Under the pieces are notes generated by a model that made no database searches, was not told the DNA's origin, and was given only the letters and a program-made list of their open reading frames with translations. The position numbers and the translations under genes are program-made. 24,376 nucleotides of DNA from positions 1 to 24,376 of the forward strand of contig JBDTLT010000065.1 in NCBI GenBank assembly GCA_039934635.1, read 5' to 3'. This DNA is from DATLFA01 sp039934635 (GTDB lineage Bacteria; Actinomycetota; Acidimicrobiia; Acidimicrobiales; WLNW01). Every line of letters starts with the position of its first letter. The stretch's first letter is position 1. Positions 7,536 through 15,537 of the stretch are shown here, piece after piece.

Positions 7536-8633
7536 TGAGGGGAATCCATAGAGGCGGGCGGTGGTGTCGAAGGTGATGGCGCGCCGTGCGGGTTCGTCGA
7601 CGCCCGCGAGTAGCGCGTCGACAATGTCGCGCGAGCGAGGAAACGTCGATTCGGTGTGGGGATAGTCCGACCCCCACGTGATCATGGCGGTCGCCATCTC
7701 GCCGCGAGCGAGCACGCCCGGCCGATCCTCGATGAAGCTGACGAACACATTGCGGGCGACGAAGTGCGATGGCACAACACCGTCGTCGAACGCCTTCCAC
7801 GGCGCTCGTGGGGTGCGCTGTGTGTACGAGTAATCGATGCGTTCGACGAAGTGGGGGAGCCACGCCATCTCGTGTTCGATCGAGCCCACCAAGAGGCCGG
7901 GATGTCGTTCGAACACGCCGCCGAAGATCATCTGCGACAGTGAGTCGCGGACGAACCGATCGGCACCCTGGAACCCCCACTGCGTCCAGAGGATGCGCCA
8001 CGCTTCGGGCGTGCGGTTGGTGGCGATGTGCAGGCTCAGCGGCATCTGGAGTGCCTCGGCGGCCGACCACAACGGTTCGTAGCGAGGGTGGTCGTACGGT
8101 TCGTCCTCGCGCGGCGACACCGGGATCAACGCGCCGCTCAGTCCGCGATCACGGATTCGTTGCAACTCACGCGCCGCATTGATCGGATCATCGACGTTGA
8201 GAATGCCGACACCCTTGAGACGCCGCGGCGATGTCGCACACCACTCGGCCATCCAGTCGTTGTACATGGCGGCCAGCGCGTCGACTGCGGCACTGTCGGC
8301 GACGTTGTAGAGCATCGTGGCGACACTCGGATACAGCACGGAGCCCCACACGCCGTCCGCTTCGTTGTCGCGCAAGTGGGCGAGCGGATCATGCGAACCT
8401 CGGCGCACCTCGTCGAAGCGGTAGTCGACGAGCAGAGCGCGCTGATCGTCGAAGCGCACGCCCGCCTTGGTGGCAACGCTGAAGCTGAACATGCGCTGGC
8501 CGTCGATGATCCACCAATCGGCATCGTCGCCGAATTCGACACGGGGCGCGATCTCGGCGAATCGCCGCGGAGCGCCGCGCCAGAGGTCGGGAGGTTCCAT
8601 CACGTGCGAATCCGACGACAGCAGCCACGCCAC
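7506..8633 (-). CDS. Amidohydrolase family 2 (ACMSD-like), second copy in the window
   Basis: From the GTG at 8633 the product has 375 residues and begins MAWLLSSDSHVMEPPDLW, the usual N-terminus of actinobacterial amidohydrolase-2 proteins, with the metal motif at D8 and H10. Further motifs are PLSLHIATN, MIFGGVFERHPGLLVGSIE and ITWGSDYPHTESTFP with the conserved Asp. An open frame continues to a TTG at 8672, but those 13 residues look unlike the family. TACGGT lies exactly 6 nt before the GTG, which supports a leaderless start there. It shares a layout with the protein at 2123 but is clearly diverged from it. It sits between the two D-aminoacylase-like genes, which suggests linked hydrolytic steps; the substrate is unknown. 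Confidence 0.85.
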   Translation of the reverse strand: MAWLLSSDSHVMEPPDLWRGAPRRFAEIAPRVEFGDDADWWIIDGQRMFSFSVATKAGVRFDDQRALLVDYRFDEVRRGSHDPLAHLRDNEADGVWGSVLYPSVATMLYNVADSAAVDALAAMYNDWMAEWCATSPRRLKGVGILNVDDPINAARELQRIRDRGLSGALIPVSPREDEPYDHPRYEPLWSAAEALQMPLSLHIATNRTPEAWRILWTQWGFQGADRFVRDSLSQMIFGGVFERHPGLLVGSIEHEMAWLPHFVERIDYSYTQRTPRAPWKAFDDGVVPSHFVARNVFVSFIEDRPGVLARGEMATAMITWGSDYPHTESTFPRSRDIVDALLAGVDEPARRAITFDTTARLYGFPSPPNSLSNVG

Positions 8634-8639
8634 GGCTCC

Positions 8640-8645
8640 ACCGTA
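8640..8645 (-). promoter_or_regulatory. Candidate -10 box for a leaderless amidohydrolase mRNA
   Basis: On the reverse strand TACGGT is followed by six bases and then the GTG at 8633. A transcript starting at the usual distance would begin at the start codon itself. TTGTGG lies 18 nt upstream as a weak -35 match. Confidence 0.4.
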
Positions 8646-8688
8646 GGTCGTACCGCGTATGGGCCACAACAAATCCGTTGCGGTCGGA

Positions 8689-8694
8689 TACTGT
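8689..8694 (+). promoter_or_regulatory. Candidate -10 box for the second D-aminoacylase-like gene
   Basis: TACTGT matches TAnnnT and would start transcription near 8701. That gives a leader of about 16 nt that still includes the AAAGGA (8704-8709) before the ATG at 8717. No -35 box is evident. Confidence 0.35.
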
Positions 8695-8716
8695 CGACCG
8701 GGGAAAGGACATCGTC

Positions 8717-10438
8717 ATGCTCGATCTTCTCTTGCGCAACGGAACGGTCGTCGACGGCACGGGCACACCGAGTCGACGCGCCGATGTCGCGGTTCGCGAC
8801 GGCCGCATCGTCGCGGTGGGCACCACCGACGAGCCCGCGGCTCGCACCATCGACTGCGAAGGGCTGGTCGTCGCACCCGGGTTTGTCGACATCCATACGC
8901 ACTATGACGCGCAGCTACTGTGGGATCCGCTGGCGACACCATCACCGTTGCATGGCGTGTCCACCGTGATGGGCGGCAACTGCGGGTTCACCATCGCACC
9001 GTTGGGCGACGACGACGTGGACTACGTGATGGAGATGATGGCCCGCGTCGAGGGCATGCCACTCGATTCACTGCGGGCCGGCCCCGCATGGGACTGGCGC
9101 ACTTTCGGCGAGTGGCTCGACCGTCTCGACGGGCGCATCGGCATCAATGCCGGCTTCCTCGTCGGGCATTCGACGATCCGGCGAGTTGCGATGGGGGCCG
9201 CGTCGGGCGACGCCGCTCGTCCCGAAGACATCACCGCGATGGTGCGCATGGTTCACGAAGCATGCGCCGCCGGCGCGCTGGGCTTCTCGTCGTCGTTGGG
9301 CGAGGCCCACACCGACGGCGACGGCAATCCGGTGCCGTCGCGCGCGGCGACGCATCATGAGCTCATCGAACTCGCGCGCGCGGTCCGCGACCACGAAGGC
9401 ACGACGCTCGAATTCATCGCGGCGATGGGCGAGATTCCCCAAACTCGCATCGAGTTGATGACCGACATGTCACTGGCGGCCAATCGTCCGCTCAACTGGA
9501 ACCTCTTGGGCAGCCTGTCGCCGACGCCCGTGTTCGATCAGCAGTTGTCGTCGTGCGACCACGCCGCCGCGAGGGGCGCGCACGTCGCCGCGCTCGCGCT
9601 GCCCGACCTCATGCGTCTGCGCGCCCATCGCATGCTCGAAGGCATGCCGGGCTGGCGCGAGATCGTCGCGATGGCCCCGGCCGAGCGACGCGTGGCCATC
9701 ACCGACCCTGCGACGCGCCAGCGGCTCTTCGAGGGCGCGGCAGAGATGGCGGCGCGCGGGCTCGGCGCCATGTCCAACTTCGATCTGCTCGAGATCGCCG
9801 ACGCGCCCGTCGGCGCCGAGAACCTGATCGGCCGCTCCATCGCCGCGCTCGCGGCAGAGCGTCACGTCGACCCGATCGACGTGCTCATCGACGTCGTGCT
9901 CCCGGATCGGTTGCCGCTCGCGATGGTGTTCCCCTCACTCATCCCTGAGCTGGGCAACACCGCCGAAGGATGGAAAGTGCGCCAAGACGTCTGGAACGAC
10001 GACCGTGTCGTGTTCGGTGGCTCTGATGCCGGTGCCCACGTCGACCTGATGTGCCACGCCAACTATCCGACGGTCGTGCTCGGCGAAATGGTGCGCGACC
10101 GCGGTCTCTTCACACTCGAGCGGGCCATTCACAAGATGACCGACGTGCCGGCGCGCCTCTACGGCCTGCGCGACCGCGGACGGGTGGCCGAGGGCTGGTT
10201 CGCCGACCTCGTCGTCTTCGACCCCGAGATCATCGCCAGCGAACCGGCACGGGCCCGCAATGACCTACCCGCGAACGGCGAGCGTCTCTACGCTGAGGCC
10301 CGCGGCGTCGAGCACCTTTTCGTCAACGGTCGCGAGATCGTCGCGCACGATCAGTTCACCGGCGATCTCGCCGGCACACTGCTGCGCTCGGGGCGCGACA
10401 CCGCAACCGTGACCGTGCCCGGAGGCTCGGCCCGCTGA
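8717..10438 (+). CDS. D-aminoacylase-like amidohydrolase, paralogue 2
   Basis: The 573-residue protein starts MLDLLLRNGTVVDGTGTPSR and has the same plan as the gene at 5800: DIHTHYDAQ (H60, H62), GNCGF (C89) and GGSDAGAHVDLM near the C-terminal third, then a beta-sandwich end with ADLVVFDPEII and EHLFVNGREI. The region around residues 240-280, where D-aminoacylases place two more zinc histidines, has no clear equivalent in either paralogue. The ATG at 8717 has AAAGGA 7 nt before it; an upstream in-frame start at 8678 lies across the -10 candidate and is unlikely. The two proteins are far too diverged for a recent duplication, so they probably act on different amides, hydantoin-like rings or related compounds. 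Confidence 0.82.
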   Translation: MLDLLLRNGTVVDGTGTPSRRADVAVRDGRIVAVGTTDEPAARTIDCEGLVVAPGFVDIHTHYDAQLLWDPLATPSPLHGVSTVMGGNCGFTIAPLGDDDVDYVMEMMARVEGMPLDSLRAGPAWDWRTFGEWLDRLDGRIGINAGFLVGHSTIRRVAMGAASGDAARPEDITAMVRMVHEACAAGALGFSSSLGEAHTDGDGNPVPSRAATHHELIELARAVRDHEGTTLEFIAAMGEIPQTRIELMTDMSLAANRPLNWNLLGSLSPTPVFDQQLSSCDHAAARGAHVAALALPDLMRLRAHRMLEGMPGWREIVAMAPAERRVAITDPATRQRLFEGAAEMAARGLGAMSNFDLLEIADAPVGAENLIGRSIAALAAERHVDPIDVLIDVVLPDRLPLAMVFPSLIPELGNTAEGWKVRQDVWNDDRVVFGGSDAGAHVDLMCHANYPTVVLGEMVRDRGLFTLERAIHKMTDVPARLYGLRDRGRVAEGWFADLVVFDPEIIASEPARARNDLPANGERLYAEARGVEHLFVNGREIVAHDQFTGDLAGTLLRSGRDTATVTVPGGSAR

Positions 10439-10445
10439 CGTCAGC
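10434..10445. repeat. Palindrome spanning convergent stop codons
   Basis: GCTGACGTCAGC is a perfect 12-bp palindrome holding the D-aminoacylase-like stop (TGA) and, on the other strand, the stop of the leftward hypothetical gene, only 2 bp apart. As RNA it would give at most a tiny stem, so it is not a convincing terminator. Confidence 0.6.
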
Positions 10446-10962
10446 CGACGGCGACCGGGTGGCCGATCGCCAGCATGCGCCGGGCTTCGGCGGCGACGGC
10501 CGGTATCACCTCGGCGACCGCGGCAGGGTCGAGCGACTCGGCGAGTTCGGTGGCACCCGCATGCGTCAGCATCGGCCCGAGTCGGGTGCGCAACGTATCG
10601 AGCGCCCAATCGACGATCGGACCATGCGCGATCGCGTCGTAGTCGTGCACGACATTGCGCGACGCGGCGGGGTCGAGGTAGTGGTAGTGCGGCGCGTCGT
10701 CGAAGCAGTCGAAGCGCAGATACTCGTGGCCGTCGGCGGTGCCGAACACGTGCAGTGACAGACCGTCTTCGTTGATCACCGCACCCATGCCGGCCGGTGC
10801 CCCGTTGGGAAACTTCGCGCGCGCGTCAGGACCGTAGTAGTCGAAGATCATCGCCTCGTCGAGCACCCGATATTCGACACCGAACGTGACGGATCCGGCT
10901 GTGAACCGAGCGGTGTTCTCGAGAAAGGCCGGCACGGGAAGCGTGTGATTGACGATGGCCAT
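10441..10962 (-). CDS. Conserved-looking hypothetical protein paired with a cupin
   Basis: I do not recognise the family with certainty. The 173-residue protein is soluble, with no signal peptide or membrane segment. Its centre is rich in acidic and aromatic residues and contains FDCFDDAPHYHYLDP around residues 84-98, with two histidines that could bind a metal; the C-terminal third looks helical and alanine-rich. The ATG at 10962 lies only 3 bp after the stop of the cupin gene upstream, so the two form an operon and are probably translated together, perhaps as partners or successive enzymes. The gene ends 2 bp from the convergent D-aminoacylase-like gene. Confidence 0.75.
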   Translation of the reverse strand: MAIVNHTLPVPAFLENTARFTAGSVTFGVEYRVLDEAMIFDYYGPDARAKFPNGAPAGMGAVINEDGLSLHVFGTADGHEYLRFDCFDDAPHYHYLDPAASRNVVHDYDAIAHGPIVDWALDTLRTRLGPMLTHAGATELAESLDPAAVAEVIPAVAAEARRMLAIGHPVAVG

Positions 10963-10965
10963 GGG

Positions 10966-11679
10966 TTACTTCAACTCCACACTGATCTCGCGGTACACCG
11001 TTGTACCGACGTTGGTGAATCGACGGACCGAGGGGTCACGCCAGTACGCGCTCTCACTGGGCGAGTCGAGTTCGCTCTGCGCACTCGATTCGCCGATCGC
11101 CAGATTGCCCCCCTCGATGACGCACACCGCGCTGCCGCGGTGCGTACCCGAACTCACGCACGCACCGGGCGCCAACGCCGTATAAGCGACCTTGAGTCGA
11201 TCGTTCTCCAGAAGGTGCGCCGTGCCGTTGGGGGTGAACCCGACCAAACCGTCGCTACGAGCGAAGCCGATGTGCTCTTGATCGTTGCGCCGTGGCCGCT
11301 TGACCTCGATCAGCGGGCTGATCATCGCGGTGTCGCCGATGTTGATGAAGCCGGGCGACAAGAAGCCGGTACCGGGGATGTAAAAGACGCTGTGCGCGTA
11401 GGTCCAGATGCCGTGCTGGCCGCTCGCGCCGTGCTTTCCGTTCGGACCGTCGTCGACCGCATCGTCCTTGCCGAAGCGTTCGTTCCACAGGCTCGTGTGC
11501 TCTTCCGGGGCGTCGTCGTGCACGGTCGCCAACACGTCGGTCGTGTAGAAGAGCACGTAGTCGAAGTGGTGATAGTGATGCGGATAGGTCTCGCCCGGCG
11601 CGACGTCCATCATCCAGATCTTGACGTCGTCGCTTTCGAAGAGCAGGCGAGTGGCCGGAGGACCGATCACCACAGACAT
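10966..11679 (-). CDS. Bicupin-like protein with a histidine-rich metal site
   Basis: The 237-residue protein has a cupin-type first half with PHHYHHFDYVLF (H34, H35, H37, H38), a plausible metal site, and a second cupin-like half around residues 163-198 (ALAPGACVSSGTHRGSAVCV). The middle segment (about 80-130) contains HSVFYIPGTGFLSPGF. It may be a dioxygenase or a small-molecule binding protein; the sequence does not decide. The ATG at 11679 lacks an SD sequence but has TACGCT exactly 6 nt upstream, so a leaderless mRNA is likely. It is divergent from the SDR gene at 11716, with 36 bp between the starts. Confidence 0.78.
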   Translation of the reverse strand: MSVVIGPPATRLLFESDDVKIWMMDVAPGETYPHHYHHFDYVLFYTTDVLATVHDDAPEEHTSLWNERFGKDDAVDDGPNGKHGASGQHGIWTYAHSVFYIPGTGFLSPGFINIGDTAMISPLIEVKRPRRNDQEHIGFARSDGLVGFTPNGTAHLLENDRLKVAYTALAPGACVSSGTHRGSAVCVIEGGNLAIGESSAQSELDSPSESAYWRDPSVRRFTNVGTTVYREISVELK

Positions 11680-11685
11680 GCGGGC

Positions 11686-11709
11686 AGCGTAGCCGCGGAC
11701 CGCTAAGGT
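11686..11709. promoter_or_regulatory. Two divergent -10 boxes for two apparently leaderless genes
   Basis: Leftward TACGCT (11691-11686) lies 6 nt before the cupin ATG, and rightward TAAGGT (11704-11709) lies 6 nt before the SDR GTG. Both genes would start transcription at or next to their start codons. The two promoters fit in a 36-bp gap, so any -35 contacts must fall inside the opposite gene. Confidence 0.45.
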
Positions 11710-11715
11710 CGGGAC

Positions 11716-12528
11716 GTGACGGGATTACTCGAAGGGAAGACCGCGATCGTCGCCGGTGGCGGGCGGGGCATGGGCGAGTCGGTGTGCGTCCGATTCGCCG
11801 CCGAGGGTGCCAACGTGGTCGTCGTCGACAAGGTCGCCGACCGAGCGCATCGAGTGCGCGACCAGATCCTCGACCGCGGTGGACGCGCGATCTCGCTCGT
11901 GGTCAACCTGCGTGACGACGCCCAACTCCCGACCCTCGTCGACGAGACGCTCGCGACCTACGGCGCGATCGACGTGCTGGTCAACATCGCCGGTGGCATG
12001 CGCCTCGAGACGGCATGGCGTCCGTTGCGCGAGATGGATCCCCTCGATTGGGATTTCGTCTTTCGCCAAAACGTGCGCTGGGTGCAGTTGCTCAGCTGTG
12101 CCGTCGCCGACGTCATGGTCGCGCAGGGCACCGGTGGTTCGATCGTTGGCATCGGTTCGGTCAGCGGCATCTTCGGCGCGGCCAACCATGCGGCCTACGG
12201 CGCCGCCAAGGCGGGCCTCATTCACCTGATGAAGAGTCTGGCGCTCGAGTACGGCCGCTACGGCGTGCGCTGCAACACCGTCAGCCCCGGCTCGATACGC
12301 ACTCCCGGCGTCGAGGGCATGATCACGCCCGAACAGCGAGAGCGCGACGACATCACGACGCCGCTCGGTCGCGCCGGCGTGCCCGACGACATCGCGAAAG
12401 CGGTGTTGTTCTTCGCGTCCGACCTCGCCGGCTTCGTCACCGGGCAGATGCTCGTGGTCGACGGCGGCGCGACCGTGCGCTTCCCGCTGCCATCACCAGG
12501 CGCGCATCCGAGCGAGAGCCTCACCTGA
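11716..12528 (+). CDS. Short-chain dehydrogenase/reductase (classical SDR)
   Basis: The 270-residue protein is a classical NAD(P)-dependent SDR that oxidises an alcohol or reduces a carbonyl. The cofactor loop is AGGGRGMG (13-20), the core motif NIAG (90-93), and the active site is S148, Y161 and K165 (GIGSVSG and YGAAK). The C-terminal FVTGQMLVVDGGAT is typical. An aspartate after the second beta strand (VVVVDK) suggests preference for NAD. The GTG start has TAAGGT 6 nt before it and only a weak SD. I see no insertion of the mycofactocin-coupled type. It is read in the same direction as the luciferase-like gene, 68 bp upstream of it. Confidence 0.88.
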   Translation: MTGLLEGKTAIVAGGGRGMGESVCVRFAAEGANVVVVDKVADRAHRVRDQILDRGGRAISLVVNLRDDAQLPTLVDETLATYGAIDVLVNIAGGMRLETAWRPLREMDPLDWDFVFRQNVRWVQLLSCAVADVMVAQGTGGSIVGIGSVSGIFGAANHAAYGAAKAGLIHLMKSLALEYGRYGVRCNTVSPGSIRTPGVEGMITPEQRERDDITTPLGRAGVPDDIAKAVLFFASDLAGFVTGQMLVVDGGATVRFPLPSPGAHPSESLT

Positions 12529-12584
12529 GCGGGGCGTTGACGTAGTCGGCCACCGCGGTGCCGTACCCTCGCCGCCCAGACGGG

Positions 12585-12590
12585 TAGGTT
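12585..12590 (+). promoter_or_regulatory. Candidate -10 box for a leaderless luciferase-like gene
   Basis: TAGGTT is followed by six bases and the ATG at 12597, so transcription would begin at the start codon. TTGACG at 12537-12542 is too far away (42 nt) to be its -35 box. Confidence 0.4.
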
Positions 12591-12596
12591 CGGCGG

Positions 12597-13706
12597 ATGC
12601 AGTTCTCGATGGGTTTCGAAGTACAGCTCGCGCACCCGACACCAGAGCGGGAGCACCAGCTGCTCTTCGACTGTGTCGAGCAAGCCGTCTACGCCGAGCA
12701 GATGGGCTTCGATCGCATCTGGGCCCCCGAGCACCATTCGCTCAAGTGGTACGCGCACATGAGCGCACCCGAGATCTTCCTGACGTGGGTGGCCGCGCGC
12801 ACGACGACCATCCGCGTAGGGCACGGCGTCGTGCTCCTACCTTTCAATTACAACCACCCGGTGCGCGTGGCCGAGCGCGCCGCGATGCTCGATGCGCTGT
12901 CGGGCGGCCGCCTCGATCTCGGCGCCGGGCGCGGCGCCACGCTGCAAGAGATGACGCTGTGCGGCGTCGACCCCGAGCGCACTTATCTCGAAGTCGAAGA
13001 GTCGTTGCGCATGATCAGCCGTATGTGGCTCGACGACGAGTTCTCGTGGAGCGGCGAACTCGAGATCGCACCCCATCCGATCTTGCCCCGACCGAAACAG
13101 ATGCCGCATCCGCCACTGTTCATGGCGTGCAGCAAACGCGACACGGTCAAGCTGGCCGCGGAATACGGCGTCGGTGCACTGGTGCTCGGCTTCGCCGGCA
13201 TCGACGAGGTGCGGGACTATCACGACCTCTACCGCGAGACGATTGCGAATCGCACCGGTGAACGACTGGTGTCGAGTGTCGTCAACGATCACTTCACCGC
13301 GCTGTTGCCCACGATCGTGCTCGACGACGGCGACGAAGCGTTCCGCATCGGCGCGCGCGGGCAACGGTTCTTCGCCGAGGCGATCGCCCACTGGTATGGC
13401 GGCGGTCCACCGCCCAGCGAGGACACCGAGGACGAGGACAATGTCGCCGCGGTCGCCGCATCACGCGAGCGCATGGTGGCCAAGCTGCACGAGGCCAATG
13501 TGCCGGTGCGGCCGGCGTCGACCGCGACGTACAACATCGACCACGCCTACGGCACCGCTGACTACGCGGCGCAGTTCGTCGAGCGCCTGCGCGACCTCGG
13601 CGTCGACGAAGTCATGTGCATGATCCAGATGGGCACGGTTCCCCAGGACGTGTGCATGGAGACGATCCGCCAGTGGGGCGAGTCGATCATCCCCAAGTTC
13701 CGCTAA
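12597..13706 (+). CDS. LLM-class (luciferase-like) flavin-dependent oxidoreductase
   Basis: The 369-residue protein fits the bacterial luciferase-like family of FMN- or F420-dependent monooxygenases and reductases. It shows MGFDRIWAPEHH near residue 37, VGHGVVLLPFNYNHPVRVAERAAMLD (about 75-100) and DALSGGRLDLGAGRG, all typical of the luciferase-type barrel. The C-terminal part includes an acidic loop (SEDTEDEDN) and DLGVDEVMCMIQMG. The ATG lacks a clear SD and has TAGGTT 6 nt upstream. It ends 15 bp from the convergent aldolase-fold gene. Whether it uses reduced FMN or F420 cannot be told by eye; the substrate is unknown. Confidence 0.87.
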   Translation: MQFSMGFEVQLAHPTPEREHQLLFDCVEQAVYAEQMGFDRIWAPEHHSLKWYAHMSAPEIFLTWVAARTTTIRVGHGVVLLPFNYNHPVRVAERAAMLDALSGGRLDLGAGRGATLQEMTLCGVDPERTYLEVEESLRMISRMWLDDEFSWSGELEIAPHPILPRPKQMPHPPLFMACSKRDTVKLAAEYGVGALVLGFAGIDEVRDYHDLYRETIANRTGERLVSSVVNDHFTALLPTIVLDDGDEAFRIGARGQRFFAEAIAHWYGGGPPPSEDTEDEDNVAAVAASRERMVAKLHEANVPVRPASTATYNIDHAYGTADYAAQFVERLRDLGVDEVMCMIQMGTVPQDVCMETIRQWGESIIPKFR

Positions 13707-13721
13707 CTGCCATTCGCTCTG

Positions 13722-14462
13722 CTATTCGAGGACGAAGGGATCGAGGCGGATCTCGCGGCGCACCATCGCCTCCCACAGCGCGCGGTAACCGACACGATTG
13801 ATGCGCTGCGCCATGATGTCGGAACTCTCACGCGGCATCGGGTCGGCTTTGCCGAGCGCCTCGACCATCCACGCAGTTCGGCAGCGCCATTCGAGCACCA
13901 TGCAGCGGATGTAGGCCTCGTTGATCGAGCGAGCGGCCACGAACACACCGTGATGCGCGAGCAGCGCCGCTTGCCCGTCGCCCATGGCCGCCGCAACCTT
14001 TTCGGCACTGTCCCATTCGCCGACGAGACCGCCCCACTCTTCGTAGATGGCGATGTCGTGGTCGATCAGCGAGGAGGTCTGGTCATAGACCGGCGGCACG
14101 CGCTTGTGGTTGGCCCAGATCGTCGCGTAACGCGGATGGTTGTGGACCGACACGGTGAGATCGTGGCGCCGTCGATGTAGCGCGAGGTGCATGCGCAACG
14201 CCCGACTGGCGGACCACTTGCCCGACAACACATTGCCCTCACCGTCGATGCGCATGATGTCGGACGCGCGGACCTCGTCCCATGGCAACTCGAAGGGATT
14301 CGCGAGGAACGTGCCATCGGGTTGCAGGTACGCGATGTGACCCGCGATGTGATCGTCAAAGCCTTCGCGGCACAACGCACGCGCGAGCACGGCGACTTCG
14401 GCTTGCGGTGAGAGCTCGGGCATGAGCACGAGCCCGGTAACTTCGTCGGCGATGTTGACCAT
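13722..14462 (-). CDS. Class II aldolase/adducin-fold protein lacking the usual catalytic glutamate
   Basis: The 246-residue protein carries the zinc-site motifs of the class II aldolase/adducin family: HNHP (H107, H109) and LLAHHGVF (H170/H171). It also has DDHIAGHIA near residue 36. The SSExxxH segment that usually supplies the catalytic Glu reads SASRALRMH here, putting A88 where the Glu is expected. It may thus be a decarboxylase, an epimerase or a non-aldol enzyme rather than an aldolase. The ATG at 14462 has no SD, but TACAGT lies 7 nt upstream. It is divergent from the MDR gene and converges on the luciferase-like gene. Confidence 0.83.
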   Translation of the reverse strand: MVNIADEVTGLVLMPELSPQAEVAVLARALCREGFDDHIAGHIAYLQPDGTFLANPFELPWDEVRASDIMRIDGEGNVLSGKWSASRALRMHLALHRRRHDLTVSVHNHPRYATIWANHKRVPPVYDQTSSLIDHDIAIYEEWGGLVGEWDSAEKVAAAMGDGQAALLAHHGVFVAARSINEAYIRCMVLEWRCRTAWMVEALGKADPMPRESSDIMAQRINRVGYRALWEAMVRREIRLDPFVLE

Positions 14463-14469
14463 GCCGACA

Positions 14470-14490
14470 ACTGTAACGAGAAGCTATGGT
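14470..14490. promoter_or_regulatory. Divergent -10 boxes (aldolase-fold gene / MDR gene)
   Basis: Leftward TACAGT (14475-14470) is 7 nt before the ATG at 14462. Rightward TATGGT (14485-14490) would start transcription near 14497, giving an 11-nt leader with a G-rich SD before the ATG at 14508. No -35 boxes are clear. Confidence 0.38.
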
Positions 14491-14507
14491 CCGGCGGGGG
14501 TGGCGCG

Positions 14508-15518
14508 ATGGATACGTACACGGCGATGGTCATGCGTTCGGCCGGGTCGGCGCCGGAGCCAGAACAGCGCCCGATTCCCGAACCGGGACAGGGCGAAGCA
14601 CTGGTCCGGCTGCGCGCCACGAGCATGAACTACCACGACCTCGTCAACCTGCGGGGCGTAATCCGCGGCCCGTGGCCGCGGGTACCGATGTCGGACGGCA
14701 CCGGCGAAGTGGTCGGCCTCGGCCCCGGCGTCGCCCACCTGGCGATCGGGCAGCGCGTCAATCTGCCGTTCTCTCCGCTGTGGCTGAGCGGGCCGCCCTC
14801 GTCGGACCGGCCCGTCGAGGTCTTGGGTGACACGAGCGACGGCTGCCTTCAGCAATACCGCTGCGTCGCCGCGGTCGCACTCGTACCCGTCCCCGACTCG
14901 TTGTCGTTCGCCGAAGCCGCGACGCTGCCGTGTGCCGGAGTCACGGCGTGGTCGTCGCTGAGAGCCGGCGCACTCGAGCCCGGGGACGTCGTGTTGACGC
15001 AGGGCACCGGGGGAGTGTCGATGCTCGCGCTGCAACTGGCCAAGGCGCACGGTGCAACCGTGATCGCGACGTCGTCATCGGACGAAAAGCTCCAAGTCGC
15101 CAAGGCACTCGGCGCGGACCACGTGCTCAACTACCGCTCGACACCGGACTGGCACGTCGCGGCACGCGAGCTGACGGGTGGACGAGGCGTCGACATCGTG
15201 ATCGACGTGGGCGGCGCGGGCACGATCGCCAAGTCGGTCAAGGCGGCCACCGCGGGCGGCACCGTCGCCATCGTCGGTGGCCTCGAAGGCTTCAGCAATT
15301 GCGATGTCCCACTGGCGCAGGTCCTGATGCAACAGATTCGGCTTGTCGGCATCGCGGTCGGTTCGGTCGCCGACCATCGCGACCTCTGCCGCGCCGTCGC
15401 CGCGACCGGCATCCATCCGCACATCAGCCACACGTTCACGTGGGATCAACTCGATGAGGCCGTACGAGTGCAACAAGCCAACGAACATATCGGCAAGATC
15501 GCGCTGCTGATCCCCTGA
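14508..15518 (+). CDS. Zinc-independent MDR: NADPH:quinone oxidoreductase-like
   Basis: The 336-residue protein belongs to the medium-chain dehydrogenase/reductase superfamily. It has SMNYHDLVNLRG (39-50), typical of quinone oxidoreductases, in place of the catalytic-zinc cysteine of alcohol dehydrogenases. The nucleotide-binding loop is GTGGVSMLALQLAKAHGA (166-183), followed by GADHVLNYR and GGRGVDIVIDVGG. No structural zinc cysteine cluster is visible. It probably uses NAD(P)H to reduce a quinone or an enoyl/enone. The ATG has a G-rich SD (GGGGGTGG). It is 19 bp upstream of the sulfotransferase gene, so both are likely read together. Confidence 0.87.
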   Translation: MDTYTAMVMRSAGSAPEPEQRPIPEPGQGEALVRLRATSMNYHDLVNLRGVIRGPWPRVPMSDGTGEVVGLGPGVAHLAIGQRVNLPFSPLWLSGPPSSDRPVEVLGDTSDGCLQQYRCVAAVALVPVPDSLSFAEAATLPCAGVTAWSSLRAGALEPGDVVLTQGTGGVSMLALQLAKAHGATVIATSSSDEKLQVAKALGADHVLNYRSTPDWHVAARELTGGRGVDIVIDVGGAGTIAKSVKAATAGGTVAIVGGLEGFSNCDVPLAQVLMQQIRLVGIAVGSVADHRDLCRAVAATGIHPHISHTFTWDQLDEAVRVQQANEHIGKIALLIP

Positions 15519-15537
15519 CCGTCACAAGGAATCGATC

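Noticed and set aside
11716..12528. Mycofactocin-coupled SDR
   Set aside because: The insertion near the cofactor site that marks those SDRs is not seen, and no mycofactocin biosynthesis gene is in the window.
12537..12542. TTGACG as a -35 box for the luciferase-like gene
   Set aside because: It is 21 nt from the nearest downstream TAnnnT (TACCCT) and 42 nt from the box next to the start, too far for a sigma-70-type promoter.
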